The notes beneath the pieces were generated by a model that did no database searches, was not told where the DNA came from, and worked only from the letters and a program-made list of their open reading frames with translations. DNA of 64,000 bases from Gymnopus androsaceus JB14 (Eukaryota; Basidiomycota; Agaricomycetes; Agaricales; Omphalotaceae), in assembly GCA_009733575.1 (NCBI GenBank), contig ML769397.1, positions 62,001-126,000 of the forward strand, read 5' to 3'. Below are positions 10,610 to 23,337 of the stretch, one piece after another. Position numbers and translations under genes: made by a program. Positions within the stretch are counted from its first letter, which is position 1, and each line of letters opens with the position of its first letter.

Positions 10610-13324
10610 TCAGATGAGAATCTCCCTTCTTCTCGAAACAGGCTTGCTCCTTTTCCTCGTCTGTCCTCGTGCGAACGCATTTGCGCTTTTGTGGTCCCGT
10701 CCGAGAGTATCTTCCTTTCGTACCTGGTAGATACGGACCAGCCAGCTTTCAGACGTGAATGCTTCATCTGTGAGTAGAGTCAGCGCATAAGTTGAAGGAG
10801 AAGAAAATAAGAGGTACCGAGGTAGTCTAACGCAGGTACATCCTGAGGGATGCGCTGGTTCCTTACACGATCAATAGCGTCGTAACCGCCGAAAAATTCT
10901 GGGAAACTGAGAACGAATTAACTCAGCCAGCTAGCAAGTTCGCAACTAGAACACAAAACATACCGGTGGTAACTCATTTTATACATCAAACTGTTCTTCA
11001 TCGTTTCCGAGGCTCTTTCATCAACCCTATACTGCCCTTGCGTAAAGTAATTTGGCTCCTGTATCTCGTCAGGCCAAACACCTGAAGCGATTCGCACCAT
11101 CCACAAAAACTTGTTAATATCATCACCAGATTGGCCAAGAAGACCACCAAAGATGATCAAGACGTAGTCTACGTCGTGTTTGCGGAGGATAGGGTAGGCT
11201 TTTTCCTCGGTAGAAGACATGGCCTTGCCTACAGTAGCAATGTGGGCTTGAAAAAAAAAGGAAATTAATCAGAAAGGAATCGCGCGCAAGAACAAAGACA
11301 TACTATTATTCCAGGTATTATTATCAACCATCGTGGACCTATCGGCCATGCCCGCAATCTGATATCCATAATCCCACCAGCTCATCACGACCGCGTCCTG
11401 CGGCGTGTTTTGCCTCAGCCAATAATATGCCTCCCGATAATCATCGATGGCATGGAAGCTACCATCCACGTCGTCTACAGAAGTCAGAACAACCGATGGG
11501 GACGAATAATTATTCGAAGTGACCCATGTACAATGGAATACGAAGAATACGAGCATTCCAATAGCGTTTAGGATAACAGCAAGTCGCGTATCCATACTCC
11601 AGATTCCTATGGATTTAGAAGACTTCCCCTTGCTGGAGGTAGCGGAGACAATATCATTGAACGTGGAAGAAGCTATTGTGGCAGCCTGTGATTTTGTAGT
11701 AGCAGCCTTCTTCGTCTTTTTGTTATCGATAGGCGGAGGTTCTTTCGTAGGCGCCTCTGGCTCCGTAGGATCAATGTAGGTGTCAAGAAGAGTCGAAAAG
11801 GCCACAGCAGCGCTGACACATACTACAGGAGTGAGGGTAAGCATGAGACGAACCATAACGCCTGCAAAATAGCTAGCGACTACAGCATATATGATCACGA
11901 AAAACATGCTCATCACGAAGCTCGCGGAAGCATACGACGACTCCTGCAGGGAACAAAAAGACTAGCAGCTGGAGGTCCATGAAGAAAGATGGCCAGGCCG
12001 TAGGCTGATGTTCAGATACGGATGCAATAATAGGGATATATCTGGTACACCGTCAATAACAGCCTTCCCTGCATCTGAAAAACTCACTTTTTCGCATATC
12101 CAGTATCCCAAAGAGAGTAGAAACGTCCAGTCCAAGGAGCAATCCATCCTTTATAGGTCATGACTACAAACGCACCAGCACCCAAAACACCCATCGTCAC
12201 AACCGCGCTGGTCGACAAATCTGAACTGCTTGGAAGACATATGGGACCTCACAAGCGACGCAAATGCAACAATCTGAAGCAAACCAAAGACACCAAGAGC
12301 GCCCATATGCTCACTAGTTCGCACGGGCTGGAATCCAACAAACGGAACCTGCATGGAAGACAGGGTGCCGATGGCGTACCAGGAGCTGTACGCGACATAT
12401 AGTTTTTCGCTGTACCGTCCCATGAGAAGAAGAACGAGTGCGTGTACTGGAATCATGTTGGTGATGAACGCATATCCTCCCCAAGCGGCCACCATGTAAA
12501 AGTAGAAGACTGCAGCAAGGGTACCGAAGAACGCACTACCTAGCTTGAGCGCTTTGATCCAGCAATAAAATGTGAACATAAGCAGAAAGATGGCAATGGC
12601 TTCATTATCGTATGAGACCAGCAACCGATCGGGAGATGTAACCTGGAACGATACCGATGAAAGCAGCGGCAAGAAGACCAGCACTAGGGTCCTTCAATTC
12701 TGTAGTCAACCTAGAAAGAAGGGTCATTAAAAATACGCGATTCCGAACAACTTTGCGCGTACATGTATGTAGCCCAAGCAGTGAGAGCACTGAATCCCGG
12801 AGCAAGTAGAACGCAGACGTTCCGGATGTCCACAGGAAGGTTGAAGTAATGGAGAAAGTTGTAGATGACACCACTGGTAGCCATAAGGCCAGGGTAGACT
12901 GTGCCTCCTACAACGCGTCCAAGTGGGTACCATGCTGTCGGATCGAACCAGTTCCAGAATTCCTTGATTGAGAATGAGCCAGAAAATGAAAAGGAAAGAT
13001 AAAAGCACGTACATAAAACCCTTTCGAAGCAAGCACTCTCGTCGCACGACTATTTCCCTGTTAGTCAATATTTCAATGTCAACCTCTGAATAACTCACTA
13101 ATTGAACCACGGGTCACTGTGTAACCACCGTTAGATCCAAGCAGAGTATTATGAGTATAAATCACTCGCTATTCATGGATGATGCTTTCGAAATTGATAA
13201 CAGCAAACAATCTTGAAGCGATAGCAGCAGCAGCGATGAAACCAAAGGCGATAATGCGCAGCAGAGACGCGGTATTGGCAACAGTGGTCGGAGAGATACT
13301 CGTGGGCAGCGGGTAGGCAGTCAT
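10610..13324 (-). pseudogene. STT3: STT3 oligosaccharyltransferase subunit, copy 1 (frame-broken)
   Basis: Starts at ATG 13324 (MTAYPLPTSISPTTVANTAS) and ends near 10610. It carries the DPWFNYRATRVLA opening loop, multiple TM segments (e.g. [20 protein letters not shown]), and the STT3 signature [17 protein letters not shown] near 11330-11390 with DNNTWNN. In yeast and animals this is the catalytic ER-membrane subunit that moves the lipid-linked glycan to Asn-X-Ser/Thr. Compared with copy 2 the frame is broken at about 12610-12617, 12203-12225 and 11893-11905. The first intron begins with GC instead of GT (…GAATA|GCGAGT); GC-AG splicing would still give EYDPWFNY. It is either a decaying duplicate or a gene with sequence errors. 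Confidence 0.85.
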
Positions 13325-13928
13325 TCGTGTTACAAGGTACGTATCGTGCTGCGAATAGCAGCGGAAATCGCGAAACCTCTTGTCGACGTGTCACAGACAT
13401 GTTATAACCAAAAGTATGAGAATTCCCAGAGAATTCCTATAGAATTGACCAGTCAGAAGAAGCTTCCACGTTATTCAGAAAGAAGCTCAGTTCCACGAGC
13501 TTATCCACGGGTTTATTTTACTCGTGGTATCACATACCTCTCAGCAAGACATACATCGCTGATTTGAAGGATGCTTTATTTTGATTGCACCTTCGGAAGC
13601 GCACGTTAAGGTCCTGGCTTGGCTCCTTTCGGTTCAGCTACAGTCAGTTTCTGTGCTCGGAGTTGTATCGGAAGCTAGATTACAGCTTTTTGAAGTTCAT
13701 ACGCGCTCGAGTCGCCATGATGAGATGAAAAGCGAAGACAAGAGTTAACGGCCCGTGAGTGACATTATAGCGAACTTCCCATCGAGTCTCTAGAACTGGA
13801 TACCACCTCAAGAGCAGGTTGAGCATGGTATAAGTATTGCATTTTTTACTCCATAAACCAAGTACTTAATGATATTCATACAATCTCTACCAGTCCATAA
13901 AAGCAAATTGTATTATTCAAGCACTAGT
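13325..13928. other. Spacer between the STT3 copies
   Basis: No gene seen. About 100 bp upstream of each STT3 start is shared between copies (including GTCGACGTGTCACAGAC), so the duplication took part of the promoter or leader with it. Confidence 0.5.
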
Positions 13929-16713
13929 TCAGTTAACAATCACCCTTCTCTTCGAAACCGGCTTGCTCCTCTTCTTCTTCTTTCCTTGCTCGAACGCATT
14001 CGCGCTTTTGAGGTCCCGTCCGAGGGGATCCTCTTTTCGTACTTGGTAGATACGGACTATCCAGTTTTCAGAGGTGAATGCCTCGTCTATTTAGAGTATG
14101 TGAGTGGAAGATTATCAGTGAAGCAACATAATGAAGACATACCGAGGTAGTCCAACGTGGGTCCGACTTTGGGAATGGCTTGGTTCCTTACACGATCAAC
14201 CGCATTCTGATTACCGTAAAGTTCCGCGAAACTGCATACCAACGTCGTCAGTCAAAGTTCCTATAAATCTAGCCCGATAGACATACCGGTAATAGCTCAT
14301 TTTATACATCAAGCTGTTCTTCATTGCGTCGGAGGCCCTGTCATCTACCCTATACTCTCCTGTAGGAGTAAAGTAATTCGGCTCTTGGATTTCGTCAGGC
14401 CAGACACCCTGGGCAATTCGCACCATCCACAAGAATTTGTTGATATCATCACCAGAATAGCCAAGAAGACCACCAAAGATAATGAGGACGTAGTCGACAT
14501 CGTGTTTGCGGAGAATAGGGTAGGCGATTTCCTCGGGAGAAGACATGGCCTTGCCTACAGTGGCGATGTGGGCTGAAAAAAAAAGGGTTTTAAACAAAAC
14601 TATGAAGCGAGAGGAAAGCAAAGACATACTGTTGTTCCAAGTGTTGTTGTCAACCAACGTAGGCCTATCAGCCATACCCGCAATCTGGTAACCGTAATCC
14701 CACCAGCTCATCACAACCGCGTCCTGTGGGGTATTCTGCCTCAACCAATAATACGCCTCTCGGTAATCATCGATGATATGCTGGCTGCCATCCGAGTTGG
14801 TCGAAGCCAACACGACGGACGGGGACGAATATGCGTTCGAGGTGACCCAGGTACAATGGAATACGAAGAATGCGAGCATTCCGATAGCGTTAAGCAAAAC
14901 GGCAAGACGCGCGTCGGCACCCCAGATTCCCTTGGATTTAGAAGACTTCCCCTTCCTGGTGGTAGCGGAGACGATGTCGTTGAATGTAGAGGAAGCAATG
15001 GAGCTAGCAGAGTTACCAGCCTGTGCTGCTGCAACAGCCTTCTTGATCTTCTTGCTATCTGGAGTAGCAGTGGCAGTAGTAGTAGTAGTAGTAGGTGCAG
15101 CAGTAGGGGCTTCAGTCGTGGTCGCTTCGGGCTCAGTAGGATCGATGTAGGTGTCAAGAAGGGTGGAGAAGGCTACAGCAGCGCTGACACAGACTACGGG
15201 TGTCAAAGTAAGCATCAGACGAACCATAACACCTGCAAAGTAGCTAGCCACAACAGCGTAAATGATCACAAATACGTGCTCGTCACGAAGGTCGCGGAAG
15301 CACATAACCACTCCGGCGGGGAACAAAAAGATGAGCATTTGGAGGTCCATGAAGAAGGATGGCCAGGCGGTAGGTTGATGCTCAGATACAGAGGCAATAA
15401 TAGGGATATATCTAGGTGTACCGTTAGAAACTATTTGGTTTTTTGCTCTTAAAAAAAAGCTCACTTCTTTGCGTATCCAGTATCCCAAAGAGAGTAGAAA
15501 CGTCCAGTCCAAGGAGCGATCCATCCTTTGTAGGTCATGACCACAAACGCACCAGCACCCAAAACACCCATGGTGACAACCGAGATGGCCAGCAGATTCT
15601 GGAACTGCTTGGAAGACACATGCGACCTCACAAGCGAAGCAAATGCAACGATCTGGAGCAAACCAAAGACACCAAGAGCGCCCATATGCTCACTAGTTCG
15701 CACGGGCTGGAATCCAACGAAACGGAACCTGCATGGAGGACAGTGTACCGATAGCGTACCAGGAGCTGTATGCGACATAGAGTCTACCGCTGAAACGACC
15801 CATGAGAAGAAGAACGAGTGCGTGTACTGGAATCATGTTGGTGATGAACGCATAACCTCCCCAAGCGGCCACCATGTAAAAGTAGAAGACTGCAGCAAGC
15901 GTACCGAAGAACGCACTACCTAGCTTGAGCGCTTTGATCCAGCAATAAAATGTGAACATCAGCAGGAAGATGGCAATTGCTTCGTTATCGTAGGAACCAG
16001 CAACCGATCGGGAGATGTAACCTGGAACGATACCGATGAAAGCAGCTGCCAGCAGACCAGCGCTGGGGTCCTTCAATTCTGCGGTAAACCTACAAAGTGA
16101 TTAGTAGGTGAACAAAGGACGCGTTTCTATGTTCGTACATACATATACGTGGCCCAAGCAGTAAGAGCGCTGAATCCCGGAGCGAGTAAGACACAGATGT
16201 TTCGGATGTCGACAGGAAGGTTGAAGTAATGAAGAAAGTTGTAGATGACACCACTGGTAGCCATAAGTCCAGGGTAGATTGTGCCTCCTACAACACGACC
16301 AAGAGGGTACCATGCTGTTGGATCGAACCAGTTCCAGAATTCCTTGATAGAGGATGAGCCAAAAGATGAAAAGGAAAGGTAAAAGCACGTACATAGAACC
16401 CTTTCGCAGCAAGTACTCTTGTTGCACGACTATTTCCCCGTAAGTCAATATTCCAATGTCAACCTCTAAAGCAAATAACTCACTAATTAAACCACGGGTC
16501 GCTGTGTAACCACAGTCAGTACCCAAGCAGAGCATTATGGATGTAAATTACTCACAATTCGTGGATGATACTCTCGAAATTGATAACAGCAAACAATCTG
16601 GAAGCGATAGCAGCAGCAGAGATGAGACCAAAGGCAACAATACGCAGCAGAGATGCAGTATTGGCGACAGTGGCCGGAGAAACATTTGTAGGGAGCGGGT
16701 AGGCCGTAGGCAT
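13929..16713 (-). CDS. STT3: STT3 dolichyl-diphosphooligosaccharide glycosyltransferase, copy 2
   Basis: ATG 16713 ([20 protein letters not shown]), stop at 13929 after [13 protein letters not shown]. First exon is 16556-16713, then a mini-exon encoding FDPWFNY near 16490-16510. STT3 features in order: hydrophobic N-terminus, DPWFNYRATR loop (first DxD-like acidic motif region), [31 protein letters not shown], a run of TM helices, a Thr/Ala-rich lumenal or cytosolic insert (near 15060-15140), [20 protein letters not shown] near 14630-14700, and a basic C-terminus. It acts in N-glycosylation at the ER membrane within the OST complex. One extra base near 15718-15722 (reading VPFRW where copy 1 reads VPFVG) is the only break seen, so this is the better candidate for the functional gene. 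Confidence 0.92.
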
Positions 16714-17695
16714 GGCCAGGTCAAGTTCTTGTTACAAAAAGCCCGTGTTGTAAATATCCAAGCTGCGAGAATCGCGAAGCTGTTGTCGACGTGTCACAGA
16801 CGTGTTATAAATAACCTAAGCTAAAGTTGAAAATTTTGAATAACTTTATTCAGAAAGAAGACTTACACGTTGATTATGCCAGTAAGAGAACCAACAATAT
16901 CCCTGTAAGAGATAAAAGTTGGTCGAAGAAGAGGAAGGAGAGAGAGAAACGTTGAGGAGAAGCAAATCCGAGAGCGCTAAGACGGATTTCACGGACCGGC
17001 TCCCTCGGCGCTTCAGTCCTTCTCCTCCATCTCCCGGACTCTACGCATCCATTTTACAGTCCCCTACAGAAACCCACAATTTCTTGGAGTATCATACTAT
17101 ACGGTCAAGAATCCCAATGATGATGGTCTGAAGTCAAAATTTCTCTTTGCTTCGAACCTTGGCATGCATTCGGGTCTTTAACTTTTTCTCATTCAAGTTA
17201 GCGACATTTGGCGGTATACAGTCTCAATACCGATAAGCCCAAAACCAAAGATAAGCTTGCACATTCGGTCCTTCATCCGTGAATGAATGCCAGCGTTCTC
17301 AGGTTTTGCGTTCGGGCAAACTACGGATCCTCCTTCGGAGATCCTACAGGTATGTTTTTCGCAGATCAATTATCCGCGATTCCTTTTGCAGTGTCAAAGC
17401 TTGTTCATTCACGTCGGTTCATTCCGAAAGCTGTTATATTCTCAGGTTCCCTTGGCAGGTATATCCCTGCTCGTGAATTCAGTTGGCGGGTAAAATGGAA
17501 GAGATGCTATCCATCTTTAATTACATCGGGTTGTCAAAGTGTTAGGAGGACACTAGTCCCATTGTACCCGAACTCTTATGGGGCTATACACTCGGTCAAT
17601 AAATAAGGTGTATGCTCTTATAGATTTGTTGCATTTCGCAAAGGTCACCCTCTACGGACGACGTCTAGTCCACGAGCGAGAAGATTATAGATAGC
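16714..17695. other. Intergenic
   Basis: Upstream region of STT3 copy 2 and leader of the small plus-strand gene. Short ORFs here show no conserved features. Confidence 0.4.
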
Positions 17696-18103
17696 ATGGT
17701 CTCGCTTTCCTCTTCTATTCCCTTCCTGGACTGGACGCTCAAACACATCCTCTTCTCGGCAGCCTTCCTGCTTAAATCTCTTTGTAGCTCATGGAAAGAC
17801 ACTCTCCTGGGCGTATTTGGGCTAGAGCTTTCCATACTAGCGCTAATCCTCCTGTGTTCCATTGTATCGGCTGGATGGCTCATATTACTGCTACGAAAAG
17901 TATCGGGTTCGAAGGGAAGGGCACTCTTTGATCCGAGCGGCAGAATGAGGCGGGTAAAGAGGAGACCACGCGCGCGCGGGCTATCAAGAAGTCCGACTAC
18001 TACAACCAGATTTGGCTTTGATGATCTGGAAAGCGACGCCGATATAGAGGACAACCTGATCCTCCGATGGCGCGTGGTAGAACCTTTCGATGGAGGTCTC
18101 TAA
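17696..18103 (+). CDS. Small two-TM membrane protein, unrecognised
   Basis: Uninterrupted ORF of 135 residues. Two hydrophobic segments are clear: about residues 8-30 (FLDWTLKHILFSAAFLLKSL) and 38-66 (LLGVFGLELSILALILLC then AGWLILLL). A basic stretch follows (RMRRVKRRPRARG), then an acidic end (DLESDADIEDN). The basic flank after the second helix suggests a cytosolic C-terminus by the positive-inside rule. The ORF is intact and well above chance for this region, but no family was recognised and no intron supports it. Confidence 0.5.
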   Translation: MVSLSSSIPFLDWTLKHILFSAAFLLKSLCSSWKDTLLGVFGLELSILALILLCSIVSAGWLILLLRKVSGSKGRALFDPSGRMRRVKRRPRARGLSRSPTTTTRFGFDDLESDADIEDNLILRWRVVEPFDGGL

Positions 18104-19410
18104 TGACAAGGTTTATCATTTGGTTTGAGTGGAAACAATAGGTGCGACTTCCATCACTCAACTGGTGATACTACTTACACTTAACAGTGCAAAAGTCCTT
18201 GCAGAATTTGTAAATTGATAAACGGTCTTGGACAAGGGCACCATATATAATCTCCACTTAGTTGGATTTATCGGGCGATTAAGGAATTTAAATTTCGATG
18301 GTAAATACTGTACCTGGTACATCATCAAAGCTGCGTTCAAACTGCTTCAGATAGACTTTATTGGAAATTAATACAATGTGTTGTGCTGCTGCAAAAATTT
18401 CGACATCATGCCTCCGGAAATTTGGGGTACCGGACCAGATGCCTGAGATCCAGCTTTCATAACTAGCGCAGTTCTTAATATATCGCTTAGTATAAAGGGC
18501 AAAGGGTACCCATTTTCATAATCTCCGAATCCAAATGTGTGATTCTCTGAACAAAATACGTACCCATGTTACTGTAGCTTTGACCTACTAAAGTGGAAAT
18601 TACGTAATTGGTCCGGGGACATTCAATTAAAGAGATCTAATTTTATGGCCGCAGGTTGTTGTAGATGAAGTAGTGTCAATACAATCCAGTACTTACCGGA
18701 ATTTTCTAGAATAAGTAGTAAGATCCGAGTTAGGATTACTCCTCTACTTACTTAGATAGAATATTATAGATACTTCTAGATACTTATTGTACAGTATATA
18801 AGGCCTACCTTCTGAGGCCAAATAATATAGGGGGGCTCAATTCTGAGAAATTAAAATAAAATAAAATAAAATTACAAAGTCCGAAAGTCCGATGACCCTG
18901 AACTTTCTTGGGCGCAGGCAGATCGTTATCCAGCCAAACTGATCTCACCATCTTGCCAGATTATTGCTTGGGAAAGGAAACCTTTCCGTTGTTGAGAACT
19001 TGAGTAAAGCCCAAATCAGCTTCAAGAAGAGTTTTACTTTCCAATGTCTTAAATCCGGTAGCCAGAGCATTCATACAGTAAATGAAAGATCACATGTACA
19101 CGAGAACTGAGAGTAAGGTGTAGGATAATGAGAGTCAGTCAGGGTCATCGGGCTTTGAACCCCCCCCCCCCCCCCTCCCTAATAAAAAGTCACTTACAAT
19201 TCCCATAACCAATCAGCCTCACAGCTCCGAGTCACCGCTACGCCGCATTTCTACGGCACAGGTCACCATGACGGGACCAAAAGCCGGGGATCTACATAAG
19301 TACAGAATACAAAATCTCGCCAGAGCATCGTAACTTTGTCGCTTATAGGAGACTACGCTAAACACGTGGCCCTTTTGAGTGCTCCCCCTGCACTCTTTGC
19401 CTGCACTACT
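18104..19410. other. Intergenic, low-complexity tracts
   Basis: AT-rich spacer with a short AAAAT-type microsatellite near 18850-18870 and a poly-C run near 19159-19175. No gene or TIR-flanked element was recognised. Confidence 0.45.
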
Positions 19411-20995
19411 ATGGCACGGTACCTCTCTACTCGCAGCGAAGAGCCAGTCCGGCTGGAACACGCCGACATCTCCTTCCTCCGAGCCCAAATATTTGACGCG
19501 GAGACTCAGGTAGAGAGTCTTGACAGCCAGGGTTTCGAGCTGACGCATCAGAGAGATACGACACTTTTCGAGCTCGCTTCGCTCAAAAAGAATCTTTCGT
19601 CCATTCGACGAGTCCCGCCCGAAATTCTCTCCGAAATCTTCCAAATTCTGTGTCTTCCTGAAGAGGGAATCTCAATGTACGAGCACCCTATCGCTCAATA
19701 CACATCTGCTCTCTGTGCCGTGTGTGTGACATGGAAAAAGGTTGCTCATGCCACCCCTCGACTCTGGTCTAAATTATGCCTTTCGTTGGGCAAGCACCAG
19801 CCTAAACCAGCTATACCAGGGATCGGGTGGGTTAAAGACTGGATTGATCGGAGCCAAGGTCTTCCCTTGGACCTGTATCTCAACTTCGAAATTACATATG
19901 GTGTTTCTTCGGCAGGTCGCTTTATGGCGAATATATTAGATTTTGGGCACAAAATTCGATTGCTCGATCTCAGGGGCCATATATCATTCTTTCTACCCCT
20001 GTTCCGCCTACCACGCTCCTCCCTCCCCCAGTTGGAACAAGTGCATCTTGACATTTGGTCCTATACTGCGGACTCTAATGAGGCTCGAGTTGAGGCAACC
20101 TACTTCGTCTTCAGGTCCCTCAGCAGATCGAGGCTTTCTTGGGAGCACCCAAACTACGACATGTCGAATTCACCGAGGTTGACTCCGAATCTGTACTAAA
20201 ACAGCTAGTGCTACCAGCGGAACAACTAACATTGCTGAAGATGAATAGCAATTTTGTCGATCCAATGGATTTCGACCCAGGTTTCTACGTGGACATCCTT
20301 CACCGATGTAAGGGTCTTGTCCACCTCAGAATTGACCTGGGGATAGAGTTCCTGCCGGACATCTTATTCAACAAAAACCTCTCTATATCTCTACCTTTCT
20401 TAAAGTCACTCGATGTCTCCGCTCATGACATACCAGCTGGTTTCGGTAACGATGTGAACATCTTGAACTGCCTCACCACTCCTCTGCTCGAAGATTTGAC
20501 TCTTCGTTACTATCAACAGGATTTGGACGACCTTGCTATGGACGTGACCAATTTCCAGAACCGCTCAGGAACTGCATTATCATCTTTGACACTTGATGGA
20601 TTCTGGCTGTCTGATGGCCAAACCAACGAAACCCTCACCCAGAACGCGATCACGATACTGAAACTCTTTCCTCGATTAGCTCGTTTCGAATGGCGGCATG
20701 GATATGCGATATGGACCCTCTGTTCCGAGCATTAACTTTCTCCGAAGACCATCCTATCCTTCTCCCAAAGCTCACGACTTTTGAATTACATCTGGATGTA
20801 TACGACGACGACTTGGATGGTCCTGCAGAATTAACACCCATGATCCTTTCACGATGGTGGTCAGATGAGACTGATGATCGTGCTGGAGTCTCGCGATTAC
20901 AGAAGGTGGTTTTACGCTTGCCCTGCATCGAGGAGGTAACTCAGAAATATCTGGAAATGCCTCCTGGCTTGGCTGTAGATCTTGATGTATTCTAG
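19411..20995 (+). pseudogene. F-box protein, frame broken twice
   Basis: ATG 19411 (MARYLSTRSEEP) precedes a heptad-like region and an F-box core (RRVPPEILSEIFQILC, then CAVCVTWKKVAHATPRLWSKL), the usual layout of Agaricomycete F-box proteins. A leucine-rich C-terminal half follows. Such proteins link substrates to SCF ubiquitin ligases. The frame jumps at about 20112-20125 (between FVFRSL and QQIEAFLGAPKLRHVEF) and at about 20690-20712 (between LARFEW and MDPLFRALTFSED); both behave like 1-nt losses. It is otherwise conserved to the stop at 20995. A diverged fragment of the same family lies at about 44040-44266 on the minus strand. Confidence 0.7.
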
Positions 20996-22340
20996 TTCAC
21001 CTGAAATACTTATTGTCTACGGATACTTACACCGAAGGCATTATAGAAGATACTTACACGGATCGTTATAGAAGATACTTACAATATGCTATATACGAAC
21101 GCTATCCGCATAGTCCCTACGTACATTCATTATTTTATTACGATACATACAGAGTCCTTCATCTCCAGCTGTTTCGAAAAACGGAGGCCACCTCCAAAAA
21201 CCCTTAGGTGACGAGAGCAATTCAGTTCTGGTGGAGCCCGTAGGTCAATGAATTGAAGAGAGGAGCAACTGAATGGTTGGTTGTGTCTATTGCTTTTTCT
21301 TGAGGTGGCCTCCGTTTTTCGAAACAGCTGTCACATTGTTTCTCGGCCAAGTTTCATAGGGAGCGCTATTATCCAGAGCTCAAATGACTTGACCAGACTC
21401 GGATCTCTTCCGCAGGAGAGTGCATACACTGATGCAGGGGAGACTCTTGCTGCGTGATTCGGAGGTTCTGATTTTCGGAAGGCGGAGGCGAAGGCTGATG
21501 TTCCGTGGTAACAGTCAGAAGAGGGTGCGAGAGTATCAAGGAAACCTTCGCGATTGAGAAGAGAGTGGGCTGGGCCCGGGGGGAGTGTGCTGGATGCAGA
21601 TGAATTCCAGGATACAGGCTAAGGGGTACTATTCTACTTCTACAGCGAGAATGAAAATATGTGTCCTCCCATTCTCTCTGATGTTCTGGCCACATGGGCC
21701 CTGGAAGAAATGATGCAATCGTACTCTCCCTACAACAGAATCCTCTCCCTCGGTTGAACCCTCATCAGGAGGGCCTACGTATCACTTAAAGGTGCGATCC
21801 TCCAGGGTCATTGTATAGGTATTAGCTCAACCTTCATCTAAAATCGATCAGAACCTTGGCTGGCACGGATACCTCTCCCGCAAAGATCTAATAGTAGCCG
21901 ATACTACTATTCGTACTTACTCGAACTTCCGAAATGGAGGCTCGCCTGGAAAGCCCCCAGAATCGCATGGACGAATCAAAATTTACGAGGCTCAAATCTT
22001 CGCGTCGAACTGGCCGAGCGGCCATATATTTGCCATATATACTCATATATCAGGGAAAAGAAACCACGTGCCGCTCCAAGCTCCCAACTCTCACGATCGT
22101 CATTCCTGCAAGATTCAAGAATTTATTGGCTTTGGGCTACGCACGATGCTGCGACCATCGATTCAACTTGTTTGGCCTTTTTCGTTACGCTCGAAGTTGC
22201 GTTCAATGGCTTGCAGTCTATCTCTGAAATACCTCTGGCAAAAACGCTCCATATTCACTGCTCACAACAATCAGCTTTGACCTTTTACTCAAAGATCTTG
22301 ACTCCCAGTACGTCGTCCAAAACATAGCTAAAACATGCAT
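20996..22340. other. Non-coding, contains a MITE-like inverted repeat
   Basis: No convincing gene. Tandem-like ATAGAAGATACTTACA motifs occur near 21040-21085, and a 29-bp TIR pair spans 21166-21330. Confidence 0.5.
21166..21330. mobile_element. MITE-like element with perfect 29-bp terminal inverted repeats
   Basis: Left arm 21166-21194 (starts CAGCTGTTTCGAAAAACGG) is the exact reverse complement of right arm 21302-21330. Total length is 165 bp with no coding potential. No clear target-site duplication was found, so it could also be a plain hairpin locus. Confidence 0.6.
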
Positions 22341-23094
22341 GTTGAATTTAATGTCAGGCGTTCCTCTCCAGACAAGTATGTGCTATGTCAATGAATACTC
22401 AATCAGTCATTTTCACTATACTCGTTCGCCCGGACGCAGTTCTTTACTTCCCAGTAAATCTCGCAAAACTGCGACAGGATTACGCATGGGCCGTTTCTTC
22501 TTACACGATGCTGATTGATCTGATCTAGATGTGTTTTTTTTTGCGCAGACCCTCGATCGCGAGGATTATGGCCAACTGTCATTAGATGAAAGCAGTACAT
22601 AGGCCTGCAGGGCACCTCTCCTCTGATAAAGAAGCACTTCGAACACTGGAAGTAAGCCTGACCTCAATAGAGTCCGAGTCAATAAGTCCGACTGTGATAT
22701 GTTGTACTCCTCGTGGATACAGTTCGTTCCCTGGGATTTTTAGAGATTTTCGGGTCCTCTACTGCCCTCAATGCGTCTAATCTTCTCGCCTCATCACTCC
22801 GTTACAGCAAGGCTTCCACGTGTACTGTACTTGTAAATTTTAGTTCCGCGCTCGATCATTGTGGGCGTCTTAGCGTCTAAAACCCATTCTTGAATAAGAT
22901 GCTTCTGAAAGTAGTCGGACTCAACCAGTATGTACGACCTTGAATGAGAATGCCAAGGTGGAGTGAGATTTATGATGCCTCCAGCACTTTTGCGCATGGA
23001 TGATGGCGACCTGAAATGAATTTTTACGATATGCCTCGAGGCAAGCCTCGCGAGTTAGGGCCGCGAGAACAATGGACAATAAACGTCATCTAAT

Positions 23095-23102
23095 CTATAA
23101 AA
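23095..23102 (+). promoter_or_regulatory. TATA-like box upstream of the duplicated small gene
   Basis: CTATAAAAG lies about 240 bp before ATG 23338 and is followed by a CT-rich leader. The same motif precedes the second copy near 26411-26418. Confidence 0.4.
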
Positions 23103-23337
23103 GCCTTTGTGCTTTTCGACCCGTACCACCATCATCAAGACTTTTTTCTCCTTTTTTCCTTCACCGCTATCGCTATCGGCGGCGACCTATCTCCAGCGCA
23201 ATCTTATTTCTCTGTGTCATCTACTCCCACTCTCACGCATTTTTCTCACTACTCGGCGCCGTCCTCGTCATACGATACGTTTGCGAAGGACTTTGAAGAA
23301 AGAAACCTTTTGATTACAACGAAAGAAAGAAGAAGAC

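Noticed and set aside
21369..21695. Minus-strand 108-residue OR F with Pro- and Ser-rich composition
   Set aside because: No conserved motif, no splice context, next to a MITE; best read as chance.
22794..22997. Minus-strand 67-residue ORF conserved in both duplication arms (also 26110-26313)
   Set aside because: The whole 1.9-kb segment is duplicated, so conservation carries no coding signal; it lies in the upstream region of the small spliced gene.
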